Positions 36,647 to 50,507 are shown, counted from the first letter of the stretch. The stretch: 64,000 bases of DNA from Otis tarda (GCA_026413225.1 CM048552.1:49801001-49865000); one strand, 5' to 3'. A program made the numbers and translations. Notes: a model not told the origin generated them from the letters alone.

Positions 36647-39245
36647 CTGAGAAAGAAAGAAACTCATCTCAGAACACAGACTATCTTTTCCATCCACCTT
36701 AGGAATATAAGTGAGATCCTTACAATGACTCTTCAGAGCTAGCCACCCCCACATCAGCCACTGGTGATAGCCAAGAGAAAGGAATCACACTTTTGGGCTT
36801 ACATTTCATCAGACACTAGTATTCTTTCATCACGTCCCTTCCCCTCTCTTATTTTCTTTTGGTTGTAAACGATGAGATACAATGTGTGCGTAAGCTACTT
36901 AACATTCTGCCTCTCGTCTGCCTCTCCGACTGCCCCTTCTTCTGTCATCCCCAAATTTGCTTCTTGTGCTTCCTTAGTGATTGCAAGTAGAAAGTAGGTC
37001 AGACAAATAGGCACTGTCAGATGACCAGTTTAAATTTATAGACATGTTGTTGTCTCTGTAGAACCATAGCAAGTTGTTGTTACAAATCCTTAAAAGTTTG
37101 TTTTAGCCTCAAAGGCTATTAGACTTACTCAACTGGCAAAGGAGAAGGCTTTCTGCAGGAATTTCATCTGGTTAAGTCAACAGAGCTCTGCTTGCAGAGC
37201 ACAGCTTCCAAACATGAGGCTTCATTTTGTATAATTAATTCTTCACCTTTATCTGTTTATAATGCAAACACTATTAAATGTCTAAACAACTTAACAACCG
37301 GATTTTATTTTCCCTTCTCGCCTCATCTTTGCCCACACACCCCAACCCCAAAGTCTCAATCAGTCATTTTAGTTTTCAATCATAACCAACACTGGATACA
37401 CATGCTTCACGTATTGATAAGTTTCACACAGTGTCCCATCACGCAATGAGGAGTGCACACCACACTGCGAGGTGCTAATGGCAGGGAAGGGGAATAGGAT
37501 TTACAGCTCTTTTAATGACCCTAGTAAAGCCGCCACCAGTCAGTTACAGTGCCAAATAAAATACTCTGACAGAAGTATGATTGAAGTTGACAATGGTCCT
37601 CCAAACTTCAGCTGAGTTTCCAACAGTGTTCACAGTTTTAGTGAATTAATGGCAAGGCAAACAGTATCTCCTCAATTAGTTCTGTGGTCTGGTAAGGCCA
37701 GAATGACAGTTTTAATAGCTTGATGTCAAATTACCTGTCAGAACAACTGTCTGTTGCCTCTAGACTCCTGTTACATGTGTGAAACATGGTACAGTAAATA
37801 ACTGTAGGCCGGTACTTTGTTAGACCATGTCATTTCATATTACAGTAGCAACCTCAAGCAGTGCTTAACTCTAGTCACAACAAAATCCTATTTGGATTTA
37901 TTGGCTTAAACAAAGGGGTAGACACTTCCTCTTGTTCTCAAAAATAAACCCCAACACAGCAGGGCAGACATGCAGAGAAAAGAAAGTTCAGAGTGGCCAT
38001 AAACATATCAGAGGTGAAATCTTAATACCACTAAAATCCATGGCAGTTTTGCTTCTACATTCAGAGAGACCAAAACTTAACTTCATATGTTTGGTTTTGT
38101 GTTGCTTAGTGAAACTAATAGAACAGACAGTGCTCATCGCTGTCCCATCCATATGGAAGTCCCTAAGTGGTGGCAGGCCAACAAACGGGAACATATTACT
38201 AAATTGGAATCAGAAGTGAGTAAAAGTCAAAGTATAAATTTCTCCAATAATCTGGTCCATTCCCTTTGGAAAAAGTCCCTAGGGAAATGTTTTAACTGAC
38301 AGAATTCAGAGCAGCCTTTAAATTGGATGAATCTTAAAGGGAATGGCAAATTGGATCCCTCCCCATCTATATTCCACACATTATGTCTAAGTAAAGGCTT
38401 ACACTCCCCACTGCTTACTTCCTGTAGATATGTTCAAAACACCCATATTTGAACAAATTGTAAAATCTTGTCCTAAGAAATAGGATCTCTTGATTTTTGA
38501 GAGGACACTGAAATTCCTACAGTGGCTACTACTTAGGATTTCTTACTGTATAAAAAATACTATATCTACTATGGACGGGATCCATCTGTCCTGATGAATC
38601 TGCCAAGCCAGGTGGAAGTCAGGTGTCCATTCTCACCAACTGTATAGGCAATCTGTACTAAGGGAAGAAGTTCTGAGACTTCAGTGGGATAATTCCTCCT
38701 ACCCTAAAATAGGTGTCTGAGAGGAATGACACCTCTGGGGGGGACAATTCAGCCCACTTCCTTCACACTATTTGTTATAAAGGGAGCACTAACTTTCATC
38801 CTCTAATTAGCTAAAATTATATGAGAAGTATCTCATCCTAAGCCTTTCAGTTTAGAGAATAGATGATCCAGGGTCTTTTCCCTTAAACTTCTTTTAAAAA
38901 ATATTTTGTAAGCAAATGTTGCTGCGATTAATCTCATTAACTCTTGGATTAAACTCATGGACCCAAGTAAGGCCATGAAAATGACTGCATTATTACCATG
39001 TCTAAGAAAAACAGTTCTAATACTGTTCAGCTGCAACTAGTTTCCTTTGCAACAGCGACCTATAAATGTTCTGGCTCATAAACTCATGACAGATGATAGC
39101 TTTTGCATCTTACGCTTTATCACACATGGACTTTTCTAGTCCATTGTGTCTGTAAGCATTCAGTGTAAAAGTCTTAACAGTGCTTGGAGGTATTCTCAAA
39201 AATTCCTCAATTATCTCACAGCACTCAGTTCAGAGTGCATTTTCT
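36647..39245. other. Unique AT-rich DNA, nothing recognised
   Basis: If the 36.6 kb exon is real this is its upstream intron. At 38.64-38.72 kb a phrase like 'gacttcagtgggataatt' recalls ancient amniote repeats, but the match is too short to call. Confidence 0.35.
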
Positions 39246-39249
39246 TCAA

Positions 39250-39742
39250 CATAAGAAGGACATGGACCTGTTGGAGAGGGTCCAGAGGAGGGCCACGAAG
39301 ATGATCAGAGGGCTGGAGCACCTCTCCTATGAGGACAGGCCGAGAGAGTTGGGGCTGTTCAGCCTGGAGAAGAGGAAGTTCCAGGGAGACCTTATAGCAG
39401 CCTTCCAGTATCTAAAGGGGCCTTATAAGAAATACAGGGAGAAACTCTTCAGCAGGGCCTGTTGTGACAGGACTAGGGGTAATGGTTTTAAACTAGAAGG
39501 AGGTAGATTTACACTAGATACTAGGAAGAAATTTTTTTACAATGAGAGTAGTGAAACACTGGAGCAGATCACCCAGAGAGGTGGTTGATGCCCCATCCTG
39601 GGAAACATTCAAGGCCAGGCTGGACGGGACTCTGAGCAGCCTGATCTGGTTGAAGGTGTCCCTGCTTCTTGCAGGGGGGTTGGACTAGATGACCTTTAAA
39701 GGTCCCTTCCAATCCAAACCATTCTATGATTCCATGATTCTA
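39250..39742 (+). mobile_element. CR1 LINE 3' fragment with ORF2 C-terminus
   Basis: About 490 bases of CR1. The frame from about 39250 to 39588 encodes the ORF2 C-terminal region with recognisable phrases [20 protein letters not shown], then [13 protein letters not shown], then [15 protein letters not shown]. It continues into the 3' UTR block with 'gggttggactagatgacc' and ends in ATTCTATG-like octamers. More than 100 codons are still open, so it is younger than the copies at 44.6 and 50.9 kb. The endonuclease and reverse transcriptase are missing (5' truncation), so it cannot move. The open frame runs leftward into host DNA to 39184 by chance. Confidence 0.95.
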
Positions 39743-41615
39743 CAGAAACAGATAATTTCTGAACTTCAGTCTCTACATATTTCAGAAGCAGCATCTGTGG
39801 TTAAGACAGCCCAACATCTCTTACTTTCCTTTGTCAGCACAGTGTCAACTTCCTGTCAACTTCTTGTCAACTTCACTTCCCAAATTCACCTTCCCATTCC
39901 CTCAATCTGAAAAACAACAATAACAGCAACCCAAAAGTTAGCAGAAGCAAAGGTGGCAATAGTATTAATGATGGATATTTACCATTGTATCAACTCACTT
40001 TAAGGGCTATGAAAGCAAAGCAGTATCCAGAAAAGTTATTCTTCTGAAAGTTCCACTTACTAATCTTTTCCGTCTACTGCTAATTACAGCTCTGCTGATT
40101 GCATAAGTCACTTGGAAGATGACATCAGATCTTCAGCATCAGAAAGTGGTGATGTTAAGCAATAGCTGACCACTAGGTTCAAATATATACAAGAGGTCTC
40201 TGTTATACTGCTGCTGTTATACAGTTCTCTGAATCTCTTATTTTCAAATAGAATCTTTTGATACAGTTAACAGCAATATACAGTTAGCTATTCAGCTCAA
40301 TCTGGGGACTGAAAAAGAAAACAAAGATGACAAACTTGTGAGTACATAGCCAATTCAAAATGCAACTTTCGAGGCTCTTTTGCTTCTTGATTTTTTTGTC
40401 AAGTCTTTCAATTAACTGAAAAAGTGACAACCACTGACACTGTCATCAGACTCTACAGCTGAAATACTAATGCCTCATATTTGAACACGGAATCATGGAA
40501 AAGTAAAACTGAAAACACTTTCAAAAGACTGATTTAAAAGAACTATTTCAGCAGGAAGTTCACAAATAGAACTCAGAAGGAAAAGCAAGTAAAAGAGAAC
40601 AGACAGGAAAAGATTAGAAAGTCTTGTTATATAATGTTTTGTTTTAACAGTAGGTTGGCTAAATATAGCACATAAAATCTGAATTTTTCTAAGCTTTAAG
40701 ATTTGAAAAAGTCACACTCTTTCCTTGGTACTGTCATGAAATGTCCTTTCGAATTATTCCTTCTTTATAGAAATAAGTTCAAAATACATTTTCACGTGTA
40801 TATCCAGTGCTATTCTTTTGATGGAGGAACCCAGGAAGAGCAGAAGTATACAAAATTATTTTGTCAGGCAAAATACAGGAGTTCAAGGATGTAGCAAACC
40901 CAGTATCCTAAGTACTAGTGAGACTTTGCACTGGTTACTTGGTTCTCAAGGGTATGACAAAGTCGTGGGCAAGTCCTACGTAGTGAAAACACTACATTTA
41001 ATGTTTAAACATACCATTCTAATGTTTAGGTCTAGAAACTAGATGTGAACTTTTCATACAAGGGAGCTCAAATCTAGGAGCTCATACTCAGATACTGTTT
41101 TTAAAATGCACATAGCAAAGTCCTTGACAGTCTATTATACAATATGCTTGTAAAGACTTCCCTGAATTGCCAAAGTAATTCGGTGGGTTATTGGGGAACA
41201 ACAGGCCTTACTTGGTCATTAAGGTTTCAAACTTGCTCCCATTGCCATAGCCCTAATTCCCACCGACTTCTGCTTGGAACTGGAACAGGTTCAAAGCCCC
41301 TAAAAATTAGCTGTAACAAAGCTCAGCCATGAATGAAGTAACTATGTTCAACTGCCTCTCTGAAACTGCTGAAGTAATCCTATGCCAGATAACCAAGTTA
41401 CATAATTTCAAAATAAATATTGGTTGTTTTCAAGTTATTTTGTCATTTCAAGTCCTCAATGGCAGTGGAAAGGAAAGGAAGCAGGACAGAAGATAGTGGT
41501 ACTGTTACAAATAACATGCCAGAACAATGAACTTACCCAAAAATACCAAGACTTCTAGAGAAGTTGAGAGCTTTTGAAAATATATTTATGGCTTTATTGC
41601 GTTCTGGTTTGATGT
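39743..41615. other. Unique AT-rich DNA, nothing recognised
   Basis: Contains the 11-base triplication listed separately and short unsupported open frames. No repeats of known type were noticed. Confidence 0.35.
39843..39875 (+). repeat. 11-base unit repeated three times
   Basis: TGTCAACTTCC, TGTCAACTTCT and TGTCAACTTCA lie head to tail, differing only at the last base. Confidence 0.85.
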
Positions 41616-41620
41616 TTCAG

Positions 41621-41848
41621 GTTTGTGCTTTCTGTAATTACCTTCCATTGTAAGTACGGGATCCCATATCTACCTCCAGGAGCCAAGGCTTTAGAAATAC
41701 ACATAATAGTCTGAGATTTGTCATAGTGCACATTATTGCAATTGTCATTACTACATCTTCTTCCTGCAGGGAACTTCTGTGCCTCTACTACCATCCAACA
41801 CTGGGTTTCCTCCTGAGCCTATCCAGTCACTGCAACAGAAATGTGTAG
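41621..41848 (+). other. Possible pair of small exons around a 120-base intron
   Basis: On the plus strand a 29-base block (41621-41649) follows a good acceptor (gttctggtttgatgtttcag) and ends at a strong donor (CCATT then GTAAGTA). After 120 bases a second very good acceptor (catcttcttcctgcag) opens a 79-base block (41770-41848) ending at a fair donor (TGTAG then GTAGAA). One joined frame stays open to a TAG at the end of the second block; another reading of the second block alone starts GTSVPLLPSNTGFPPEP. The spacing suits a short vertebrate intron. No gene is recognised and chance is possible. Confidence 0.15.
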
Positions 41849-44545
41849 GTAGAATGATATCTTTTGTACATTACATAGCTAACTGAAACCACAAAAATGC
41901 ATTCCCCAGTATATGAATCCATTTTGACAGAGGAGTCTTACAATGTCTGTTCTGCAATTGTAACAAATCCGCTGAGGACTTTAAAAGCTCAAGTAAGCAA
42001 TATCCTGCTGAGTACCAGAGAGCCTCATACCTTTCCACCAGAAGCTGGAAGACACCCCTTCCTCTCCTAAGCTCTGTGACACAAAGTCTCTACCTGACCC
42101 ATACATCTTCTGCAGGAGTACTTACTGATGCTGCTTGAATTTGCTGGAGAATTGACTAGTGAGGTAACTGAAAAAGTATCAAAGTTATCCTATCCTTGGT
42201 ACTTCATCTACAGAGTTGAAAGTTTGCTCAGGTGTAGACACAAGCAAAGACCATACATACAACAATCTTACAGACAACATGGGTCCAACTGAAAACCTGG
42301 ATCCACTTTTCTGGGTACTGGACAAACTTTATCAAAGGCTTTATCTTTACAATGAAGGACACAAAACAATTCTGGCTTGGACACAGTATCACAATTTGTC
42401 ATTTGTTTTTATACTGCGTGCAAATGAGACCCACTTCATGGCAGCCAAAGGCTAAGCAGAATTTCCTGTGATGTGAGGGAAAGAGTGAGTAGACAAAGAC
42501 AGGACCTTGAAATCCTAGACAAGTTCCACAGCCACTACTCTGCAATTGAAATGGCAGAAAATATTGACTGAAACACCTTCTGAAGCCACTGAAGTGAAAA
42601 GACACCTTTTCTTGACAATCAGGACATGGTTCTATTACAGGGTACTAGTTGGCCCAAACACACAAACTAACTGTTTTAAGAAGGAGGACTGTAAATTTGT
42701 GACATGAATTTAAGTTTGCGATATAATTCTTTGGTTTGTTTCACTTTGTTGCTGTCTCCAAAGCACATTTAGAAGTAGTCTTGATCACTGTTGACTGAGT
42801 TTGCTTGCACCCACATGCACCTTACAACGCCATTCCGAAAAACACAAAAGATGTCTTCACGAAGTAAAATCTAATGCTTCAGAAGCTAACCAGAGCACAG
42901 TGTAGCTGTTCAATTCTTGGAAACACATATGATCAGCCAGTAGCATCTTTTCCAAAAATACCTGCTGTGCATCTCACAGTATGACGTCTACTTTCCTGAT
43001 AAGCTCAAAAAATTAAACCCAGGAAGATAGGCTGAAACGCTGAAAACTTTAGGCAAGGATGAATTTGACACTTTATTCTGGAACAGTCATTAGACAATGA
43101 AGAACTCTTAACTAGGAAAAATAACTTCCAGACAGCACAAGTCTCTGTGCATTCCTGCTCTACTTCCAGTCCTCCTGAGAATACCAGGGGCAAAAAGCCG
43201 GGAAAGTTAAACCAGTTCCCCCAAGCAAAATAAGTTCTCTCTTGGCTTGCTGCCATTACAATAAAAGGCAACCTATTCCAACCAGCTTTAGTCAGCTACT
43301 GCACAGACTTTTAGAGCTAAAAGAGTCATCTCAGGCCTCTTTTAAAATCAATGGAGAAAACAGGCATTTAACGAGTGATTCATCTGGTTTATTTTAGACA
43401 GTGACATTAGGATGAGATAAATTGTGCTGCAAAATGAAGAAAAAAAAAAACCCTAAAAAATGCCTATTTCCCTCCATACACAACAAATGAAGTCCAGACG
43501 AGGAATTGTCTGTATTTGGTAAGATTAATCCCACCCAGCAAGTCTGTGGCATACATTCACTCCTTTCAGAGACCTTTGTTATAGCTGTTACAGATTCCAT
43601 TGCTTCCAGACTACTGGGCAACCAGGCTCCCTCAACAATGAGCCCTTGATGCACAGTGGAGTCATGGGATATCCAAAGCTATTCTAGGACTTCTAAGCTA
43701 TCACATCCTACTGTGAAAGAAATAGATCGGAGAAGGTCTCTTTTCTGAATTGGTAGCACAGACTCTCTCCCATTGCAGAGTCATATAACAAAAACTGAAG
43801 GTCTGAAAACTGCATGAGTACATGCTACAATTTTTAAAGAAAAGAAAAAGGATTCTAACCTGCATTCTTGATCACAAAATCGAAATACTAGCAACCCAGA
43901 ATCCACAACGCGGCATGAGAAATAATCCGCATTAGTTGAGGAGCTACAATACCTTCCTTGCTCCATTTTATAGCAGCACTGAACACCAATGGAGGAGAAG
44001 GCGTGCTATGAATCTTCTTACTCAGAAGCAGCTATAAATGCCAAGGCCAGCACTTTGCACTGTCCATATTATAAATCAAGCTTGATAAGAGTCTATTTTC
44101 TGAAAATTCAGGTTTATGTTACTTTGTATTAGAAGGAAAGTCCCCAAAATTAATTGCTCAAACAATTTTTGTAAGTGGGATAACAAAATCAATCAGGCTG
44201 GTTAGTGCACAGCATCACAATGCTCTCTTTTATGCTCTCACAATTTGTACACATGGCAGATGGAACTGGCTTATCTCTGACGTCAACGGTTAGTGCAAGC
44301 ACCTCATCCCTCCACCTAAACAAGCCCACAAGGGACGTGACAGGTACAGAAGTTATGTAGTATACAACACATGGCATCGGCATCAGCATCAGCACCATTT
44401 CACCTGTAAAAAAAACCAGACCTCTCATTAGACAAGGTTATTCTTTGGTGTTCACTCATTCTGGGCACCTTGGCTCTGCTTGTAGAACAAAGTTTTGCCC
44501 GTCTTACATCAGACAGGATCCCTCCATTTATCAGGACAGCTTTGT
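41849..44545. other. Unique AT-rich DNA, nothing recognised
   Basis: Only short, unsupported open frames on both strands. No repeat was recognised. Confidence 0.35.
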
Positions 44546-44547
44546 TA

Positions 44548-45063
44548 TTCCATTCATGTCTTTGAGTACCGTGTTCCATTTTGGGCTCCCCCTCACAAGA
44601 CTTTGACGTACTGGAATTAGTCCAACAGAAGGCTACCAAGATGACTGGGAGATGAAGTACATGACGTACAAAAAGATGATGGAAGAACTGGGTTTGTCTA
44701 GTCTTTAGAACAGAAGTCTCAGAGGAGACTTTACTGGCATCTACAGCTACCTCATCGGAGGATACAAGGAAGATGGAGCCAGACTATTCTCAGAAATGTA
44801 CAGCAACAGAACAAGAGGCAATAGACACAAGCTGAAAAGGGGAAAATTCCAAGTATATATAAGAAAAAAAAATTGTTTTGTTGTGAGGGTAGTAAAAAAA
44901 CCTGCCTGCCCAGAGAGGTTGAAATAATCTGTGAAGGTGGTCAAGACTGAAGCAGATAGGGGCTGAGAAACCTGATCCTGTTGAACCTGCTTTGTGCAAG
45001 GGATTGGACTAGGTGACCTTCCAGAGGTTCCTTCCAACCTAAATAATTTTATGATTCTATGAT
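44548..45063 (+). mobile_element. Old, decayed CR1 LINE 3' fragment
   Basis: The order of landmarks is CR1: 'ttccattttgggctccccc' (ORF2), 'gtccaacagaaggctaccaa', 'gcaacagaacaagaggcaat', 'cctgcccagagaggttg', 'ggattggactaggtgacctt', 'ccttccaacctaaat' and a terminal 'tatgattctatgat'. Several in-frame stops and shifts break the ORF2 remnant, so this copy is clearly older than the one at 39.25 kb. Confidence 0.88.
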
Positions 45064-46275
45064 GGGAAAAGGTGTGGAGAACACTAAATACAGCCTTGAG
45101 GAAGCAGTTTCTGTGGGTCTAATGCACAGCTCCCTCTGTTTTCCAAGGATACTCACTCAGTATCCTACAATATTCAAAAGCAGCCTCACCTAGTTGCATG
45201 CCAAATAACAGCACGTTCATATAGTTGCCTCTACACATAGACACTTCAGACTGCCCACAAACCCATCACCCTTCACAGCAAGCGATGACACAGCTGTCCT
45301 AAGGACAAGGAACCATCTTTCCTGCACAGGCAACTGAATTAGCCAGGCACACAGCCTATCCACTGTAACACTTACTGAATGAGCTTTAAAACTCAGCACT
45401 ACCCAATACTTTTCCTGCTGGAAAATTAGCTGTTTTCATGTGTCCCCAGATTCAGCAATAACAACACCCTAACAAGTGCAGAATGAATAGTTAATGCATT
45501 TGGCTTCAAGACAACTAAGGCACAGCACTACAGACACAGTTACCAAGATCCTCTTATATGCTACATATGTTTTGCCAATACAATCTGAAGCCCTGAAGAA
45601 ATATATTGCCAACAGAAGCAGCCAAATGTGAATGCATTCTGCCAAAAGAACTTGCTAGCTGCACTATGCCAACAGACTGCCAGCTAGATCTCCTCATGCA
45701 GAGAAGGCCGTGGATTTCTACTGTCTTTCAGACTCTCTGTCAGATTCCAGTATTAAATGGATAGATTAGCATTTTGCAACCAACAAGGTGACACTGGTTA
45801 TCTTCATAACTGTCTTTAGTCACCAGTCAATACTAGTCAACATGTTAATTTACACCATCACTGAACCACGTAAATATAAGTCTGCAAATATCTGGGAGTG
45901 CCTAATGAGATGATGTTAAACTCCATAAATGTGGACTTACTTGCGAAGTCTGTGAGGTTTCATACACTGCTACAGACATTACAGGCTTACTACTCCAGCA
46001 GGTACACGTAGCAGACACCATCCTGAAGTAGCTTTTCAGGCTGTGCATTAGTACAAATCAAAAGGACACATATACTCTGCTACCAAAAATTGTAAGTCAT
46101 TGTTTATGTTTCACACTAGGATTTTGCCTTTTGCAGTCCCAACTATAAAACTACCTTGCTGGAAAACTAAGTGGTGATTCAGGGTATTTGAAAGCTCTCT
46201 CAAAAGATGGGGTTTTTTTTACTGTTTACTAACCCAATGAATAAGGAACTTTTCTGAAAGGTTTCGAAGTCTATC

Positions 46276-46293
46276 AAAAAAAAAAAAAAAAAA
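46276..46293 (+). repeat. Poly-A tract, A18
   Basis: Uninterrupted run of 18 A. No retroposed gene sequence was recognised upstream, so it is treated as a simple repeat. Confidence 0.85.
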
Positions 46294-49200
46294 GAAATAG
46301 TAACCTAAGAACAACCTGGTGCCAAATCACATAAAAGATTCAGATGAGGCATCTAATTTGCCATTTTCCCACAACTTTTAATGCTCATCATTTAATTTAC
46401 CAGAAATGTTTTGTGTCTTCAGCTTCGTCTATCTTCAAGATAAAATATTAATATTAGAAAGTACTTCAATTCTTTTTTAGTTTATTAAAAGGGACTTTAT
46501 CAATGAAAAGGTATGAGAGAGAAGAAGATGTAATTGCTGTCAAGCCAACAAGTTAACACAGGGAAGCTACAGTTACCCTGGAATCCTCTCTACAGAAACT
46601 ATAGCACATTGCTGAGCCTGTAACAATTTTGGCCACATCTTTACATATTCAAGGCAAGACATCTACAGCAAAACAAACAAACCAACCAAACCTTCTGTCA
46701 AGTGAAACACTCTAGCAGATCATCTTCACCCCCTCAGAAGAGGACAAGAGAGATGAAGCACAAGACAGATGTGTAGGCAGATTACCCAAAGGACTACAGA
46801 ACAGCACTCAAATATTGTGATGATATATATATTAAAGTGTGGACTCTGCTGAAATAACAGAAGAGTCAATGTCTGCCTTAAGGTAGCAATGGGTTTTGTA
46901 TGCAAAGATAAATAAGAAACTAATTAATTATAGATCCCATTTTTTATGCCTGTACTAGGATACAAGCAAAAATTTCCATGATGTACACCAGAAATACTGT
47001 ATCAATGTCATAGAAAAGTTGACCTTGCAAGCCACGTGAGCAAAATTAATCATTTGTTCTTTGGGGGAAACACTACACAGTATTTACAATTAGCATGAAT
47101 ACAGATTTATGAGAACTACTGGACAGACTTATTCAATAGTGAAATGGTTCTGTCCGGCTGAGTTACCGTTAACGATCCCCACTGCAATGAACTCCACTTA
47201 GATGTTCTCTGTTCAGGATCCTAAAGCTAGGCAAGCTCCTGCCTTCTCAAATCTGTTCTGATTTAGATTCCATCAGTAGCTACATCAATTTGATCAAGAT
47301 CATTAGGAGAAAAAAAAAAAGACACAAAAACAACTGCTGACTTAGAGAAACTACAGTCTACCACCTCTAAGGCAGCAAGATGTTTCAGGAATCCATTTTC
47401 ATAACATGGCAAAAGAAATTCTGCTCATTTTAGGAGAAAATCTGAAAGAACATATTTCCAGGGTGCACCAGCTAAGGCAAAAAATGAGATGGATTTCCTA
47501 GGGCAGCAAGTTTGTCAAAACTAGGGTGAAGCTTATGATTGCTTTGAAGCCTTTGAATGGTGAGGAAACATGAGGTGTCCATTACCAAACTGCCTTGAGA
47601 GATCATTTACACATATTAAATTTCTGATGGTAGCAATATACTTTGTAGCCCTGAAAGCTGAAGCAATTCCCGGAAAATCTGTTCTAATTTTTAAAGAGGT
47701 AATTCAAATTTAAGAAGGAAATTTACCAAATATCATCTGCTTTCTGCAGGTCTTAGCTCCTTCAGAGGTATCAGCATAAGAAAATAAACTTTCTCTCCAG
47801 ATTTCAAGTTGTAACAAACTAGCATTTTGAAGAAAGCTTTCTATTCCTATTATTCAATATTTTCTTGTTAAATGTTTGCACAGATTATTAGGCAAACACT
47901 TGCAAAAGCCCTAGGTAATTAACAAATATGGTTATGGAAATATTATACTTAAAATGTAAATAGAATAAAGTTTATCATTTAAAGCCTTTCAGAAATGCTC
48001 TTTAACCACCTCATTTTACAAGTTAGTGAGAGTTTTGACATTGACTTTAGTGGTTACAGGACTGGCTCATCCTGACACGAGTTAAGACATCCATCTTTTA
48101 AGGGATCTGTTAGAGATGCACACATACGCAGTAATACCTGCACCTTCACGGAACTAATTTTCCTTTAAAAAGCAGTTACCACACACTCACATGGAGCACA
48201 TTAAAATGCCGCCAAAGTAAGTGCAATGTAAGCCAGTCCTCTGACTCTTCAAACCTTTGAGCTTTGGTGTAGTTCTGGTTGAAAAATGTAGCTATTCAAA
48301 GTCCATGCGGTTTAAATCAATCGATATGGATATTCTTCCCACCTACTTATTCTTCCCACTTTAACACCATTGTGAGGAGGTATTTCTGATACCCACCTAT
48401 GTCACAGAGAATCTGGTCTACAGCCCTTTTAAATCTCAGTACTCCAAAAGACATTTTCAGATTATTATTATAGACAAATCTTTTTGCAATAACCTCTGCT
48501 CATGGTTTTGCCTACGCCCCACCAATAGGTCAGCTCTGAAAATCACTACTCTAACCACTATTTCTAGGACACCTTCTCAGATTTTAGGACAAACGCTACG
48601 ATCACACTTCAGCCAGGTCTGGCTATAGGTTAGCTATGAATTCAGATATTTTTGTTTATTGAGCTTATTGCTTTAAAACATGTGGTTCAAATTAAAGAAT
48701 TAACAGAATGAATCAGTAGAGTAAAATTAAATCAGATCAATTTAAAAAATAGTATTTCTGTGGTATATAACACACAAAAAATAAACATTTTATCACTTAA
48801 ATGTTAGCAATTACTAGTATATTAAATTGAAGGTAACCTTTAACTGTTCTTTTGTCTGTAGGAAGAAATTTTCCCATTATGGTCTTATTAAACTCCAAAT
48901 AGGAAACGTAGGATGGATGAGAGAAGGGTACTTTGGAGACTTCTTGGGGTTAATGTTACTTTAAAGCTCCACCTCCTCTGAAATACTATTTAGAGCACAA
49001 GCCAAGCAGGTGCAGGTTAAGATGAGATTGAAACTAGTGTGGTATTCCTTCATCATGTTTTCTGGCCTGGGGGTGGGAGCATAGTGATGGCTTGGGTAAA
49101 TCTTGGTGCATGTTTCCCTGCTGAATAGTACATGCAGAAACTGTAAGTCTTATTAGCCTTGCCTTGAGTGGACAGCTCTTGTTATATGAACTTTAATAAT

Positions 49201-49542
49201 CAAAGCTAAGCTTATTGTTTGGGTAATTTTTTTTTTCCTTTATTAGAGGCATTTCTGGGATAATGATGGTGTGCTATCACTTCTCATTTATGCCTCTGGT
49301 GACTGAGACAGGCTAAGGGCTGACTCCGGCTTAATTAACATTCTATGTGCTATTCTGTGAGCGTAAATTGCAAGCTTTCTCAGAGTCTGCAGGTTTCCCC
49401 TCTTGTTTCCTTTTCAGGGAACAGGCATGTCATAATACACTGCTGTCAACTAAAAGCCTGTCTAGGCCTCAAGACATCAAGCTCAGGATGACATAATTTG
49501 AGCATCTGAACAGCCTGAACTGGATTTGTAAGCATTTTTTTT

Positions 49543-49615
49543 CCTTCTCTTAGAAGGAGTGTCCAAGACTGGCTTTTCTTCCTTCTCTTAGGAGTGTCCA
49601 AGACTGGCTTTTCTT
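49543..49615 (+). repeat. 38/35-base tandem duplication
   Basis: The first unit (49543-49580) and the second (49581-49615) are identical except that the second lacks three bases after CTCTTAG. Both contain GAGTGTCCAAGACTGGC. Near identity implies a recent event. Confidence 0.9.
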
Positions 49616-49700
49616 CCAGCATTAAGTACCTCAGCCAGAAAGACCTATTTTTACTAAAGAATAGCCTGTATGTCTGAGAACTACTAAAACTGGTTTATAG

Positions 49701-49705
<5 letters not shown>

Positions 49706-49731
<26 letters not shown>
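49706..49731 (+). repeat. Poly-A tract, A26
   Basis: The longest homopolymer of the window. It follows 'ggtttatagctttt' with no recognisable retrotransposon or processed gene in front. Confidence 0.85.
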
Positions 49732-49734
<3 letters not shown>

Positions 49735-50489
49735 TATCTATGTAAACTTCACTAAAACTGCAAGTGTAAAAAAAACACTTATAAAGACATTTGAGAAGCT
49801 GTTCTTCTTAAAATATAATGAAGTAAGCTTGAAACATTGTTCAAATTATACAGAAAGCCTGCTTTAAAATGGCATACTGCATACAGCTGTGCTTCTTTAA
49901 TTTTGCTTTGGAAAGATTAACAGTGCTGTAGACACCTGTTCACGCCTTGTAGTATGGCATTTTAAACTGGCAGCACTAGGTTCTCTAAAAATCCAAGCTC
50001 TATATTAAAACACTTTGGTAACACTTTAAAAGTTTGGATGATCTATTAACTTTGATACACATAATTTCTGGAAAAAAAAAGGATGAAAGATGCTTACTGA
50101 AGAATAATTACATTCTCTTTAATTAAGATAGTGCTTATTTGGTGTTCTCTTAGAACACCATAATTATTGCTTCTTCCTACAGGCACAAATATATGCTTAA
50201 ATACTTAAACCTGGAAGCCTGACTTGAGTGTCATCACTAGATTACAGTTAATACAGGAGCACAGGACACCCAGACCCTAAGGCTGTTTTTGAAATGCCTG
50301 CAGAATCAAATATAACTCTGCATTATTGGTCTTCTCTAAAATCATTCCCTCTTATGTGATTTCTCTTCCTGTAATTTAGATATCCAGGAATCCTGCTTCC
50401 AAAAGTCAGCTTTATCCGTGAGACAGACAGAGCATTCTTTTATGGTGCAAATAGCAGCATACAAAAAATAGCTGGAAAAAGGGCATTGA

Positions 50490-50507
50490 TTTTTTTTTTT
50501 TTTTTTT
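50490..50507 (-). repeat. Poly-T tract, T18 (poly-A on the minus strand)
   Basis: Uninterrupted run of 18 T. The sequence to its right does not resemble a processed gene or SINE. Confidence 0.8.

Noticed and set aside
41540-41560. 18-base minus-strand block between a very good acceptor and a GTAAGT donor
   Set aside because: Far too short to judge; it mainly shows how often good-looking splice pairs arise by chance here.
49706-50507. Long A and T runs as tails of processed pseudogenes
   Set aside because: No gene-like or SINE-like sequence precedes the runs and no target-site duplications were seen.
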